Source: an uncultured Thalassotalea sp. (GTDB lineage: Bacteria; Pseudomonadota; Gammaproteobacteria; Enterobacterales; Alteromonadaceae). From it: a DNA stretch of 64,000 nt. This document shows, one piece after another, positions 17,121-28,319 of the stretch. Both the position numbers and the translations under genes were made by a program. Positions within the stretch are counted from its first letter, which is position 1. Each line of letters opens with the position of its first letter. The notes beneath the pieces were generated by a model. That model did not search any database, was not told the origin of the DNA, and worked only from the letters and a program-made list of their open reading frames with translations. The DNA is taken from positions 655,304-719,303 of the forward strand of contig CANLNK010000002.1 of the NCBI GenBank assembly GCA_947492575.1. The letters run 5' to 3'.

Positions 17121-17777
17121 TTATTTTAGATTCAGCTCTTTCTTGCAACGCTCACTGTAGAATATTCTGGGTTGCACCACCATGAGCGGTGTTTCTGCAA
17201 ACTGAAGATTTTGTTGAGCAGCCTCATCTGCATTTAATGCCTGCGGCGTATTTTGCGTCGTAAACCAGTAATCTACTCGCTTCTTCAGGACCATATTCAT
17301 CCCTTGCGACAGTGAATCTACTCGCACAATTTCCATGCCTGCTTGAGTCATCTTCTTGGCTATTTCACCTTGTTCTAATGTCCTCAACATAGCAACCGTT
17401 TGACCTTTTAACTCTGATAATGACTGCCACTTGAATTCACGTTCTGTCTTGAAGCGAAAAAAACTTAAGATAATTTCTGCATCTGAAATTGGAATAACAT
17501 TTGCGCTCTCTGCTGGAGGAACAAACGACAAACACCAATTGCCGGATTTCATCACCGCTTGCGCTCTGGCTGGGGGCAGGAAAACCGGCTGAATATCACG
17601 TTCAAAATATTGCTTTGAGTAGTCTTTTAATAATTTAAAAGTAACACCGTTATCAGGCATATGCTCAGAAGTATAAGGAGGATACTCTACCGCAATAACT
17701 GAAATATTATCTTTCTGAGAAGCAGTCGCAAACAAGCTAATCCAGAAAAAAAGCAGCCCTAAAAAACATTTGCTCAT
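17121..17777 (-). CDS. Periplasmic solute-binding-like protein (SBP_bac_3 type)
   Basis: A 218-residue protein with a signal peptide (MSKCFLGLLFFWISLFATAS) and an extracellular solute-binding fold beginning VIAVEYPPYTSEHMPDNGVTFKLLKDY, like the amino-acid-binding family 3. No ABC permease or ATPase is adjacent, and the arginine that usually holds an amino-acid carboxylate is not obvious. Such orphan proteins in Alteromonadales may be sensors or diverged binding proteins. Cys49-50-type pairing cannot be judged. It is divergent from topB across about 200 bp. Confidence 0.75.
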   Translation of the reverse strand: MSKCFLGLLFFWISLFATASQKDNISVIAVEYPPYTSEHMPDNGVTFKLLKDYSKQYFERDIQPVFLPPARAQAVMKSGNWCLSFVPPAESANVIPISDAEIILSFFRFKTEREFKWQSLSELKGQTVAMLRTLEQGEIAKKMTQAGMEIVRVDSLSQGMNMVLKKRVDYWFTTQNTPQALNADEAAQQNLQFAETPLMVVQPRIFYSERCKKELNLK

Positions 17778-17981
17778 AACTACCTATATTGGGATAACGA
17801 CATTAATTTGCACATAATTTCCAGTATACACTATGCTATTTGAGCTTTTCCCAATTCCCCTATTTTATTTACCAATTACTTATTGTTCCAACATTACACA
17901 TAACTGGATATTTAACCAGTACATGTTAAACTGAGCTCATAGAAAGCACTAATCCCGTACAAACAGTTAGTTAACCGTTAA

Positions 17982-19931
17982 ATGAATTTATACATTGCCG
18001 AAAAGCCTAGCTTAGCAAGAGCCATAGTCGCGGCTCTACCTAAACCTCATAAAAAACAACAAAGCTACATAGAGGTTGGCAACGGCGATGTCGTCACTTG
18101 GTGTATTGGCCATATTCTCGAGCAAGCAGAGCCTGATGCGTATGACGATGCCTATAAAAAATGGCAACTAGATCATCTACCAATTATTCCAGAACAGTGG
18201 CAGCTAAAGCCCAAGTACAAAACCAAAAGTCAGCTGTCAGCTATCCGCAAGCTCACTAAACATGCAAGTAATATCATTCATGCAGGAGATCCGGATAGAG
18301 AGGGCCAGCTGCTTGTTGATGAGGTGATCGACTACCTCAAAATAGACGCCAACAAAAAGCAGCAAATGCAGCGCCTGCTCATTAGTGACCTTAACACCAG
18401 CGCAGTAAAAAAGGCATTATCGCAGTTAAAGCAGAATAGGGACTTTATGCCACTCTCCGTTTCAGCATTGGCTCGAAGTCGAGCCGATTGGCTCTATGGC
18501 ATCAACATGACCCGTGCCTATACGATTCAAGGCGGTAAAGTGGGTTATCAAGGCGTCTTATCGGTTGGCCGTGTGCAGACACCAGTACTCGGACTTGTTG
18601 TTAACCGTGATAAAGAAATCGAGCATTTTCAAAGTAAGCCCTATTTTGAGGTGTTTGCTGAACTTCAAACAGCAGACCAGCAAACCTTTCACGCCAAGTG
18701 GCAACCAAGTGAAGCATGCCAACCTTATATGGATGAAGAAGGCAGAGTGCTGGTGAAAGGATTGGCTGAAAACGTTGTTAAACGTATTACAGAGCAACCT
18801 GCCGTTGTAAAAGCGGCAGAGTACCTCGATAAGAAATTAAATGCCCCATTGCCGTATAACCTATCGAGTTTGCAAATAGATGCTGCTAAGCAGTTTGCGA
18901 TGAATGCAAAACTGGTTTTGGATGTTTGCCAAAGTTTGTATGAAAAGCACAAGCTTATTACCTATCCCCGTTCAGACTGTCGCTATTTGCCTAAAACACA
19001 CTTGGCGCAATCAGCAGGGATTCTCGATATGTTAGCGCGAGCAGATTTACCTGTTTCATCGGCAGCTCAGCAAGCAGATAAAAGCATAAAGAGTAAGGCT
19101 TGGAATGACAGCAAAGTTGGCGCCCACCACGCCATTATTCCAACTGAGAAATCACCAGCGAACATTAGCCTCAATAACTTTGAGAAAAACATCTATCAGC
19201 TGATATGTCGTCAGTACATTGCGCAGTTCTACCCTGCTTACCTTTACGAGCAAACAAAGCTTACTATCGAGATAGCTGGTGGAATTTTCAAAGCTAGCGC
19301 AAATGTGCCGAAACAACTTGGTTGGAAAACACTTTTTAAGAAGTCAGAGCAACAAAAAGAGAACGCTGTAATAGGTCAAAACAATACCTTACCAAAGTTG
19401 CATCAAGGAGATAGGCTCCATTGTTTGCAAGGTTTATTGGAAAGCAAAGAAACACAAGCGCCAAAACATTTTACCGATGCCAGTTTACTAATGGCAATGA
19501 CAGCGATTGCCAAGTACGTGCAAGACACATCGCTCAAAGCGATTTTAAAGGAAACCGATGGATTAGGTACAGAAGCAACGCGCGCTGGCATTATCGAATT
19601 GCTTTTTAAGCGCGGTTTTTTGAAGCGACAAGGTAAGCAAATTCACGCTACCGATGTTGGTCGAGGACTCATTGAGGCGTTACCCACAGAATGCACGCTG
19701 CCAGATATGACCGCACATTGGGAAGCAACCCTGAACAATATCGCAGAGCAAAAAGCCAACTATCAAGGTTTTATGCAGCCACTGAATAACACGCTATTTC
19801 AATTAATCGGCCAAGCTAGCCAACAGCTCCCAGAGTCACTACGAGGGCTGAAGTCAGCCACTAAGCCAGCCTTCAAGAAGGGCAAGCGAGGCGCTCGCAA
19901 AGGTTCTGCCAAACGAAAAACCACCGCGTAA
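17982..19931 (+). CDS. topB: DNA topoisomerase III
   Basis: A 649-residue type IA topoisomerase. The N-terminal Toprim domain shows IAEKPSLARAI and HAGDPDREGQLLVDEV; the active-site Tyr lies in LITYPRSDCRYLP. The catalytic core runs to about residue 600 and is followed by a Lys/Arg/Gly-rich tail (KKGKRGARKGSAKRK) in place of zinc fingers, as is common in TopB. It relaxes and decatenates DNA through a 5'-phosphotyrosine intermediate. No obvious Shine-Dalgarno precedes the ATG. Length matches E. coli TopB (653). Confidence 0.95.
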   Translation: MNLYIAEKPSLARAIVAALPKPHKKQQSYIEVGNGDVVTWCIGHILEQAEPDAYDDAYKKWQLDHLPIIPEQWQLKPKYKTKSQLSAIRKLTKHASNIIHAGDPDREGQLLVDEVIDYLKIDANKKQQMQRLLISDLNTSAVKKALSQLKQNRDFMPLSVSALARSRADWLYGINMTRAYTIQGGKVGYQGVLSVGRVQTPVLGLVVNRDKEIEHFQSKPYFEVFAELQTADQQTFHAKWQPSEACQPYMDEEGRVLVKGLAENVVKRITEQPAVVKAAEYLDKKLNAPLPYNLSSLQIDAAKQFAMNAKLVLDVCQSLYEKHKLITYPRSDCRYLPKTHLAQSAGILDMLARADLPVSSAAQQADKSIKSKAWNDSKVGAHHAIIPTEKSPANISLNNFEKNIYQLICRQYIAQFYPAYLYEQTKLTIEIAGGIFKASANVPKQLGWKTLFKKSEQQKENAVIGQNNTLPKLHQGDRLHCLQGLLESKETQAPKHFTDASLLMAMTAIAKYVQDTSLKAILKETDGLGTEATRAGIIELLFKRGFLKRQGKQIHATDVGRGLIEALPTECTLPDMTAHWEATLNNIAEQKANYQGFMQPLNNTLFQLIGQASQQLPESLRGLKSATKPAFKKGKRGARKGSAKRKTTA

Positions 19932-20084
19932 TAATTTAACCAGAACTCGGGATAACAAATTACTTTCTTTTTGGGTCTATATTTCAATAAAAGCGCTCTA
20001 TTGCCATATTTCTGTTGTCTGGTCGTACCACGTTGGTTTATAAATAGAAGCCTACATTTATCGAAACTTGATGCCCAAATCGCT

Positions 20085-20930
20085 ATGAACGACTTACAAC
20101 TAACGACAGAAATGTCGAAGTACATTGAAACAACGATCGAGGATGGTGTTGTTGTAATCAAAATGATCCAGCCGAATAAATTGAACGGCTGGACAATGCC
20201 CATGATGGAAGCTTTTACTACCGCATTTCAGCAAGCGGATAAAAACGACGAAGTCAAAGCGATTGTATTTACTGGCGAAGGACGCTATTACTCGGCTGGT
20301 GTAAATTTAAGTTCAACGATACAGCTAATGCACCCTAAAAAATTGCACGCCATGATCGTAGAACACAATCAAAGTTTATTTGACGCTTTTCTCAATGTAT
20401 CTAAGCCTATTCTAGCAGCAATCAACGGCCCTGCTATTGGTGCAAGCGTCACCTCAGCTACCCTGTGTAATGAAATTATCGCAGCAAAAGAAGCCACCTT
20501 TTTGACACCATTTTACGCATTGGGCGTTACCCCTGAAGGGTGTTCAAGTGTTCATTTCCCAAGGCTCATGGGAGAACAAAGTGCACAGCGAATGTTAGGT
20601 AAAGAAGGCTGGAAGCCTAGTGCTGATGAGGCATTAGCCATAGGTTTAGTACAAACAGTTGTACCGCAGGAAGAACTAATCACTAAAGCAAAAGAGATAG
20701 CCAAAGGCTGGATAAGAGATGGCGTTCAACGAGCGTTCTTAGCCAATGGTGACTTAGCTGAGCTTAAGCAGGTAAACAAAGAAGAGTCGAATGCATTAGC
20801 TAGCGCTTTCTTGAGCAGTAAGTTCTTAATGAGCCAAGCAAAGTTCTTATGGTCGAAGAAAAAACGCGGTATTGCAGCCCTATTCTTTACGCTTGCAATA
20901 ACACAGCCTCTTTGGGGACGTTTAACCTAG
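20085..20930 (+). CDS. Crotonase-family protein, delta3,delta2-enoyl-CoA isomerase-like
   Basis: A 281-residue crotonase-fold protein. The oxyanion-hole segments are YYSAGVNLSS and AAINGPAIGASV; the second catalytic region is TPEGCSS, with a Glu placed as in peroxisomal delta3,delta2-enoyl-CoA isomerases (ECI2-type), not the two-Glu pattern of hydratases. It would shift double bonds so unsaturated fatty acids can enter beta-oxidation. The frame also extends to a TTG at 19971, but that would add 38 unlike residues; ATG 20085 (or 20112) is preferred, though neither has a strong ribosome site. It is some 3 kb from fadBA. Confidence 0.85.
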   Translation: MNDLQLTTEMSKYIETTIEDGVVVIKMIQPNKLNGWTMPMMEAFTTAFQQADKNDEVKAIVFTGEGRYYSAGVNLSSTIQLMHPKKLHAMIVEHNQSLFDAFLNVSKPILAAINGPAIGASVTSATLCNEIIAAKEATFLTPFYALGVTPEGCSSVHFPRLMGEQSAQRMLGKEGWKPSADEALAIGLVQTVVPQEELITKAKEIAKGWIRDGVQRAFLANGDLAELKQVNKEESNALASAFLSSKFLMSQAKFLWSKKKRGIAALFFTLAITQPLWGRLT

Positions 20931-21040
20931 TTTTTAACCGCAAAACCAGTGCTTATATTTGCACTCTTAGCTACACTCTTAATTGCACTATTAATTACAT
21001 TCGCTAATATACAGGGGAGTTTTCCTCCTTGGCTATATGA

Positions 21041-22021
21041 ATGAAAATTAACGCATTAATGCCCGGTGTTTTTGTCGCTGTTATTACCGGGCTAGCAGCA
21101 CTTTTCTTATCTGAGCACTACGGCGCCCCTGCCATGTTGTTTGCACTCTTGCTTGGTATCGCTCTCTCGTTTCTGCATAACGAAACCAAATGCCAAGCAG
21201 GAATAGAATTTGCCGCAACACATCTACTTAGAGTAGGTGTTGCACTATTAGGATTTAGGATCGCTTTTGACGATCTAATATCTCTTGGTTGGTCAACAGC
21301 TATATTACTCGTAGTAGCAATCGCGAGTACCATTATATTCGGCATTTTCATCAGCCGCTTATTGGGTCTAAGTCAGCGCTTTGGTGCTTTAACAGGTGGT
21401 TCAGTCGCTATTTGCGGCGCATCGGCTGCGATGGCAATTTCAGCCATCATGCCAGATAGTAAAGACAAAGAGCGCGACACTTTACTCACCATCATAGGGG
21501 TAACGTCGCTTTCAACGCTTGCCATGATACTTTACCCAATCCTCGCTAGTGAGTTAAGCCTTACAGAACAACAAACAAGTATATTCTTAGGTGGTACCAT
21601 CCATGACGTGGCACAAGTTGTCGGTGCAGGTTATTCCGTGTCAGAGCAAACTGGTGACTTATCTACACTAGTAAAATTAGTACGCGTGAGCTTTTTAATG
21701 CCTGTAGTACTGCTAATGCTACTAGTTATTAATGCAAAATTCAGACAAGGAGGATCCTCTAGAAAAGCAGCAAATTTTCCGCTATTTCTTATCGCGTTTG
21801 TGATTTTTATGGTATTAAACTCACTCGTTGATTTACCTGTTAAAGCGACAAGCATTGCCATTGATATCAGCAGTTTTGCCCTCGTCATTTCCATTGCTGC
21901 GATTGGTATGAAATCGAATTTGTCGAAGCTCGTGAGTGTGGGAGTAAAACCAATTTTACTGATGGTGGCAGAAACAATTTGGATAGCAGGCTTGATTTTG
22001 TTAGCACTGAAGTGGTTATAA
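21041..22021 (+). CDS. YeiH/UPF0324 family putative sulfate exporter
   Basis: A 326-residue polytopic membrane protein of about ten helices. Family signatures are visible: HLLRVGVALLGFRIAF, TGGSVAICGASAAMAIS and GGTIHDVAQVVGAGYS. Members are annotated as putative sulfate exporters (YeiH); transport has been linked to sulfite/sulfate in some species but is not proven for most. The start is ATG 21041 with a weak upstream purine tract. It is a single gene, followed by a long gene-free region. Confidence 0.85.
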   Translation: MKINALMPGVFVAVITGLAALFLSEHYGAPAMLFALLLGIALSFLHNETKCQAGIEFAATHLLRVGVALLGFRIAFDDLISLGWSTAILLVVAIASTIIFGIFISRLLGLSQRFGALTGGSVAICGASAAMAISAIMPDSKDKERDTLLTIIGVTSLSTLAMILYPILASELSLTEQQTSIFLGGTIHDVAQVVGAGYSVSEQTGDLSTLVKLVRVSFLMPVVLLMLLVINAKFRQGGSSRKAANFPLFLIAFVIFMVLNSLVDLPVKATSIAIDISSFALVISIAAIGMKSNLSKLVSVGVKPILLMVAETIWIAGLILLALKWL

Positions 22022-22329
22022 AACACATTGAAGTGTTAGCAAATGCCTCCATTGTGAGTTTTTAATTTTTAATTTATTTCAAAGTAAGGTGATCGATGAT
22101 AAATGAAAGCTCAGAAAATCGAGCCCGCTAAAGCAATTCATGATCACCTAATAGACTGACGATTTATCAGTAAAACTACACCAATAAAAAAGATTAACTA
22201 TGTAGCTCCTTGACATGGTTAATACAACTTAATCAATTAGAGTAATAACCAGTTATTAAACGCATGAAAAGCGTTATAAATTGATAGATAAAAAGCGCTT
22301 ATTCGAAGAGGGAGTAAGAATGTGTATAT
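22022..22329. other. Gene-free region before the 22.3-22.6 kb repeats
   Basis: About 300 AT-rich bases with no credible ORF. The only clear structure is an inverted repeat, AGGTGATC (22087-22094) and GATCACCT (22142-22149), enclosing 47 bases. Its position, 66 bp after the yeiH-like stop, and the lack of a T run make it a weak terminator candidate. Confidence 0.5.
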
Positions 22330-22468
22330 ACAAAAAAGGACTACAAAAGTAGCCCTTTAAAATTCACATAACGCTAAGTAATTACGCAGATAGTTTTGTT
22401 TGTGGTTAGGAGAAAGCGCGGAGCATACAAATGTATGTGAGCACCTCTAACACTCAAAAATCAGACAC
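22330..22468. repeat. Structured intergenic repeat, copy A
   Basis: Order of elements: a terminator-like hairpin (AAAGGACTAC, then GTAGCCCTTT, near 22337-22358), TAATTACGCAG, an AGGAGAAA tract, and a central near-palindrome CATACAAATGTATG (22424-22437). The outer arms (GTTTGTGGTTAGGAG and CTCTAACACTCAAA) are roughly complementary, giving a long imperfect hairpin. The same layout recurs in copy B immediately downstream. Confidence 0.65.
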
Positions 22469-22615
22469 TAAAAAGGGCTACCGCAGTAGCCCTTTAAAAT
22501 ATTTTGAACGTTTTTTAATTACGCAGGAATATGGTTTAAATTCTAGGAGGAAACACGGAATGTACAAGTGTACATGAGTATTTCCGACAACGAAGTTAAG
22601 CCATATAGCCAGTAA

Positions 22616-22618
<3 letters not shown>
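22469..22618. repeat. Structured intergenic repeat, copy B
   Basis: Same order of elements as copy A: a hairpin with AAAGGGCTAC and GTAGCCCTTT (about 22473-22496), TAATTACGCAG, AGGAGGAAA, and a central near-palindrome TGTACAAGTGTACA (22561-22574). Outer arms ATATGGTTTAAATTC and GAAGTTAAGCCATAT pair at 13 of 15 positions. Arm sequences differ from copy A but remain self-complementary. It ends at the fadA stop codon. Confidence 0.65.
22470..22500. terminator. Terminator-like hairpin downstream of fadA
   Basis: AAAGGGCTAC, loop CGCA, GTAGCCCTTT with T-rich sequence on the minus-strand side (CCCTTTTTAG). It could end leftward fadBA transcription, although it lies about 120 bp past the stop codon. 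Confidence 0.6.
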
Positions 22619-23794
<1,176 letters not shown>

Positions 23795-25963
23795 TTAAGC
23801 TGTTTTAACGTCTGTAGTGAAGTAAGATTTGCCAGATTTAGCCATCTCACGCATACCGTCAGTGACTTGGTAAACTTCACCTAAAGGCGCAAACTTGTCT
23901 GCCATTTCGATGAACTTCTCTAAGCCAACAGTTTCTAGGTAACGAATCGGACCGCCGCGGAATGGAGGGAAACCTAAACCGTAGATTAAGCCCATATCTG
24001 CTTCAGCAGCTGTATCAACGATACCTTCTTCTAAACAGCGAACCACTTCGTTCACCATAGGAATCATTAGACGTGCAATGATTTCGTCAGCATCAAAATC
24101 TTTCTTATCAGCTACATTGCCAGTGAATAGTTCGTAAGCCGCTTCACTTGCCACTTTCGTTGGTTTGCCGCGCTTGTCAGTACCGTAATCATAGAAGCCT
24201 TTACCGTTCTTCTGACCGAAACGATCGTTAGTGTAAAGTAGGTTTACTGGGTCGTTATCAATCTTCTTCATACGTGTCGGGAAGCCAGCAGACATCACAC
24301 CTGTACAGTGATCTGCAGTATCAATACCAACAACGTCAAGTAAGTAAGCAGGGCCCATAGGCCAACCGAATTGCTTCTCCATAACTTTATCAACAGCCAC
24401 GAAGTCAGCACCTTCTTTTACTAGGTAGCTAAAGCCTGCGAAGTATGGGAATAACACACGGTTTACGTAGAAACCTGGACAGTCATTTACAACGATAGGT
24501 GATTTACCCATTTTCGCTGCGTAAGCAACAACTGCTGCTACTGTCTCGTCAGACGTTTCTTTACCTCGAATAACTTCTACTAATGGCATTTTGTGCACTG
24601 GGTTGAAGAAGTGCATACCACAGAATTTATCTTTGCGCTTAACGCTCTGGGCAAGTAGATCAATTGATATAGTTGAAGTATTTGATGTAACAATTGCATC
24701 TTCAGCAACGATACCTTCAACTTCCGCTAACACAATACCTTTAACTTTCGGGTTTTCAACAACCGCTTCAACGACAACATCAACGTCTTTCACGCTGTCG
24801 TAGCTTAGCGTTGGTGTAATGTTGTTTAACACGCCAGCCATTTTTTTCGCGTCCATACGGCCGCGTTCAACTTGCTTAGAGAGCAAACCTGCCGCAGTTG
24901 TTAAACCAAGGTCTAACGCACTGTCAGCGATATCTTTCATAATAATTGGTGTGCCTTTGTATGCAGATTGGTAAGCGATACCGCCACCCATGATACCTGC
25001 ACCTAACACCGCTGCTTTGTTAACAGCTTTAGTTGCAATCTTACCTGCTTTCTTGGCTTTACCTTTGATCACTTGGTCAGCCATGAATAGACCAATTTGA
25101 GCAGTCGCAGCGTCAGTCTTAGCAAGCTTAGCAAAACCTACGTTTTCTAAGTGCATCGCACCTGCACGATCTAAACCAGCTGCCTTTTCAAGCGTATTCA
25201 CCATCACCATTGGTGCTGGGTAGTGCTTGCCAGCTTTCGCTGCAATCATGCCTTTACAGGTGTTGAACGTCATTAAGCTTTCAGTTGGTGTAAGCTTAAG
25301 CGGCTCAAGTTTCGGTTGACGCTTAGCTTTCCAGTCAAGCTTGCCTTCAATCGCCTGTGTTACCACAGCGATTGCTGCTTCACGCAAGAAATCTGGTGCA
25401 ACAACAGAGTCAACAACACCGACTTTCATTGCTTGATCAGCTTTGTATTGCTTACCAGTAGACATCCACTCAACAGCGTTGTCTGCACCAACTAGGCGAG
25501 GTAAACGAACCGTACCACCGAAGCCTGGCATTAAGCCTAATTTAACTTCAGGTAAGCCGATTTGAGCTGTTGTGTCTGCAACACGGTAGTCACAAGCTAA
25601 TGTCATCTCACAGCCACCACCTAATGCGAAACCGCTAATTGCGGCAACCGTTGGTAACTCAAGATCTTCAAATGAATCGAAAACGTCAGATGCTGACTTA
25701 ACCCAAGGCACTAATGCGTCTTCAGGTTGTTTAAATGTTTCTAGGAATTCGGTAATGTCGGCACCAACGATAAATGCTGGCTTGCCAGATGTTACAATAA
25801 CACCCTTAGCGTCATTACAATTTTTGATCGCCTCAACTACAGCGCGATAATCTTCAAAAGTTGCCTGATCGAACTTGTTCACTGAACCTTCGGCATCAAA
25901 TTTAACTTCAACGATACCGTCAGCTAGTAACTCGGCAGAAAGGCTTTTGCCTTGAAATAACAT
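23795..25963 (-). CDS. fadB: Fatty-acid oxidation complex alpha subunit (enoyl-CoA hydratase / 3-hydroxyacyl-CoA dehydrogenase)
   Basis: A 722-residue multifunctional enzyme. The N-terminal crotonase domain (about 1-190) has [18 protein letters not shown] and [16 protein letters not shown] with the catalytic Glu residues. The NAD-binding domain begins [19 protein letters not shown] (about residue 315), and [17 protein letters not shown] carries the dehydrogenase His. A C-terminal dehydrogenase domain completes the protein. It hydrates enoyl-CoA and oxidises the product during beta-oxidation. It is first gene of fadBA; a PsrA-like palindrome lies 106 bp before its ATG. Confidence 0.97.
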   Translation of the reverse strand: MLFQGKSLSAELLADGIVEVKFDAEGSVNKFDQATFEDYRAVVEAIKNCNDAKGVIVTSGKPAFIVGADITEFLETFKQPEDALVPWVKSASDVFDSFEDLELPTVAAISGFALGGGCEMTLACDYRVADTTAQIGLPEVKLGLMPGFGGTVRLPRLVGADNAVEWMSTGKQYKADQAMKVGVVDSVVAPDFLREAAIAVVTQAIEGKLDWKAKRQPKLEPLKLTPTESLMTFNTCKGMIAAKAGKHYPAPMVMVNTLEKAAGLDRAGAMHLENVGFAKLAKTDAATAQIGLFMADQVIKGKAKKAGKIATKAVNKAAVLGAGIMGGGIAYQSAYKGTPIIMKDIADSALDLGLTTAAGLLSKQVERGRMDAKKMAGVLNNITPTLSYDSVKDVDVVVEAVVENPKVKGIVLAEVEGIVAEDAIVTSNTSTISIDLLAQSVKRKDKFCGMHFFNPVHKMPLVEVIRGKETSDETVAAVVAYAAKMGKSPIVVNDCPGFYVNRVLFPYFAGFSYLVKEGADFVAVDKVMEKQFGWPMGPAYLLDVVGIDTADHCTGVMSAGFPTRMKKIDNDPVNLLYTNDRFGQKNGKGFYDYGTDKRGKPTKVASEAAYELFTGNVADKKDFDADEIIARLMIPMVNEVVRCLEEGIVDTAAEADMGLIYGLGFPPFRGGPIRYLETVGLEKFIEMADKFAPLGEVYQVTDGMREMAKSGKSYFTTDVKTA

Positions 25964-26068
25964 GCCTGATCTCCTTCACCCAACAAGGTGCTTGCTTGTA
26001 CTAGATATGTATTTTGATTTAATAATAGCTGAATGAGTTTGCCTTGAAAGAAAATGAAAAGCAAATTT

Positions 26069-26096
26069 TTTAAACACCCGTTTAAATTGGGTGTTT
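26069..26096. promoter_or_regulatory. PsrA-like palindrome upstream of fadBA
   Basis: TTTAAAC-ACCC-GTTTAAA (26069-26086) is a perfect 18-bp palindrome whose core AAAC-N4-GTTT fits the PsrA operator form described in Pseudomonas. An overlapping inverted repeat, AAACACCC (26072-26079) and GGGTGTTT (26089-26096), shares the left half. No T run follows on either strand. Confidence 0.5.
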
Positions 26097-26140
26097 ACTT
26101 GTACGCTGAAACCGCTATTTACGGGTAGTTTACTAGCAAA

Positions 26141-28195
26141 TTACTCAGTTAACGTTCCATTAATTGTCGATAGCACAAGTTGCTGTTTGTCCACCACCAA
26201 TAAATCATAAATAGCATAGGGTTTTTCATCCTTGCCGATATGAGTCACAAAAGCTGACTGTGGCAGGTTTAGCACCAACTCGGGTTTCTGACTATCTATC
26301 TCAACCTGCATTAAAACTCTGCCAACATCAGAATTGTCGACATAAAAAAAGTTGTTTCCGATCATTGTCGCTTGGTGAGGAGACAAAGGAATAGCACTGA
26401 ACGGAAGCTGATAAACGGCGCTGATCGTACCATCTGCGGCTTCTTTCATTAGATTGGCGCTAAGCATATTTCCAAAGTAGCGCTCAGAATTTTGAGTATT
26501 ATGCATTAACACACCAGCATTTAAGGCGACTGGCGTCGATGATTGCTGCTCAAATGAGAAAAAGTAAATGGTATAACTCCCCTCATTGGCCGCGCTATAG
26601 TACAAGCCATTTTTATCGCTATCCCAGCTGAGTAAAAACGCCTTTTTAGGCATTTTATAATCGAGCTCTATTTCACCATTTTCTAAATTTAGAACTCTCA
26701 GCACACTCTTGTTCAATGTTGCAGACGTAAACGCTAACTTATCTTGGGCTGGAGAGTATATAGGCCTGTCGATAACGTTGGTTTTCAAATTGGTTATCTT
26801 CTCAATTGCGCCTTTTTTAGCCTTCCACAATTCGTAAAATCCAGTGCGATTAGATGCAAATACAAGCTCATTGCGTTTTTCAAGATAAACAGCATTCATA
26901 TCAATCATGCCGCTATTGATATTGTCGACCGTAAATGGCGCACCAACCTGACCAATATCTATGTTGCGTTCGACACTTTTATAAGCCAGCTGATTAGTCG
27001 CCTGGTGATAGTTAAGTTCAGTAAACACTTCACCTGGCGATGCATCTAACACTTTATGAAATTCATTGGCACCTACATCAAATCGCCAAATACTTGCCTG
27101 CCCGTCTCTGCGGCCAGATACCCAAAGTTGTCCTTTAGTTTTTGGCGCAATGGAAAACACCGTATCAACTTTGAAATCTAATGTTTGATGCAGCCCTACA
27201 TCAACATTGTAGCTATTAAATGTGATAAACCCTCTGTCCGTATAGCTCAGGAAATAAATGACGGGTAATTCAGCATCGGAAACTGCTAGGTGAGCCCCAA
27301 TAAAGCTTGGAACTTCAATCGGTCGATAATCTTTAGTGTTTAATAGCGTAAATTGACGGTCGCCTACTGCCCCACTCTCAACTAGCAACTGGGTGTTGTC
27401 AGTATGAGTCGATAAGCGCCGTATGAACTTACCTTGGTATCCCTTTTCCGTTATCGTGTTACTAGGAAGGTGAAGCTGACTAATCTTACAGTCATTCCCT
27501 TCACATATTGCGAAAATAACTTCATCCTCGCTTAACCAAACCGGTGACACGAGTAATGTCTTAGACGTAAAAAGAGACTTAGCGTTTTGTGTACCTAGTG
27601 TCGATTGAGTTAACGTAAAACCGTCGGCATTTGATGCCACATAAATGAGCCTATCACCACTTGGGGATATAGCTGGTGAAGAAACACCTTTAGATTGGTG
27701 ACTAATAAGTGAAGTCTCAACATTAAATGGGTGAGTTTCCTCTGTGTCTGGCCACATGAGAACAATGACAATTGTCGCAAACAATAGGACACTAAGAGCC
27801 GTAAAAAAGAGTGCGTTGATATGATTGCGTGATGGATGCAAGGAAGTTTGATCATCAATCGATTGCATAGCCTCAGTAAATTCCACCGGATGGATAAAGC
27901 AATATCCCTTACGACTGATTGTGCTAATAAACTTAGGGGATTTAGCGGAATCTGAAAATATTTTCCTCAACTCAAAAATCGCCCGCGTTATGACATCTTG
28001 TCCAATTGTTTGGCCGGGCCAAAGGGCATCAAGTATCTGCTGCTTACTTATGACTTGCTGAGCATGCTCCACCAGATAACATAACACCTGCATTATCTTA
28101 GGTTCTACGTGAAACTCTTGGTCATTTAAGCGTATTTTGTTGTGTGTTGGTTGTACTTTGTAGTCACCAACCAAGAAATCACTTTTCCCTTGCAT
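26141..28195 (-). CDS. CadC/ToxR-like membrane transcriptional regulator with C-terminal propeller
   Basis: A 684-residue protein. An OmpR/PhoB-type winged helix occupies residues 8-105 (EPKIMQVLCYLVEHAQQVIS, then GKYCF-like RKGYCFIHPV), one membrane helix lies at about 128-147, and the rest is a periplasmic TolB/WD40-like beta-propeller (repeated SPxGDRLIYVAS-type blades). Such proteins sense periplasmic signals and bind DNA from the membrane. The frame extends to a TTG at 28225, but ATG 28195 has GGTTAGG at good spacing and is chosen. It is divergent from the VCBS protein, a likely target. Confidence 0.88.
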   Translation of the reverse strand: MQGKSDFLVGDYKVQPTHNKIRLNDQEFHVEPKIMQVLCYLVEHAQQVISKQQILDALWPGQTIGQDVITRAIFELRKIFSDSAKSPKFISTISRKGYCFIHPVEFTEAMQSIDDQTSLHPSRNHINALFFTALSVLLFATIVIVLMWPDTEETHPFNVETSLISHQSKGVSSPAISPSGDRLIYVASNADGFTLTQSTLGTQNAKSLFTSKTLLVSPVWLSEDEVIFAICEGNDCKISQLHLPSNTITEKGYQGKFIRRLSTHTDNTQLLVESGAVGDRQFTLLNTKDYRPIEVPSFIGAHLAVSDAELPVIYFLSYTDRGFITFNSYNVDVGLHQTLDFKVDTVFSIAPKTKGQLWVSGRRDGQASIWRFDVGANEFHKVLDASPGEVFTELNYHQATNQLAYKSVERNIDIGQVGAPFTVDNINSGMIDMNAVYLEKRNELVFASNRTGFYELWKAKKGAIEKITNLKTNVIDRPIYSPAQDKLAFTSATLNKSVLRVLNLENGEIELDYKMPKKAFLLSWDSDKNGLYYSAANEGSYTIYFFSFEQQSSTPVALNAGVLMHNTQNSERYFGNMLSANLMKEAADGTISAVYQLPFSAIPLSPHQATMIGNNFFYVDNSDVGRVLMQVEIDSQKPELVLNLPQSAFVTHIGKDEKPYAIYDLLVVDKQQLVLSTINGTLTE

Positions 28196-28319
28196 CAAAC
28201 CTAACCACTTGTTTTTAAATAGCAAATATTTCCATCATATTTCCATTATCGCCTCATCATTGCTTATCTTCAATGGACATCATAGAAATTAGCCACTTTT
28301 TACAAAATGAGTACTTAAC

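Noticed and set aside
19799-20203. 134-codon antisense frame across the topB end and the start of the isomerase gene
   Set aside because: It overlaps two genuine genes on the opposite strand and has no start signal or family.
22210-22370. Possible small RNA starting at TTGACA (22210-22215) and ending at the hairpin near 22340
   Set aside because: No good -10 element lies at 16-18 bp from the TTGACA, so the promoter is not convincing.
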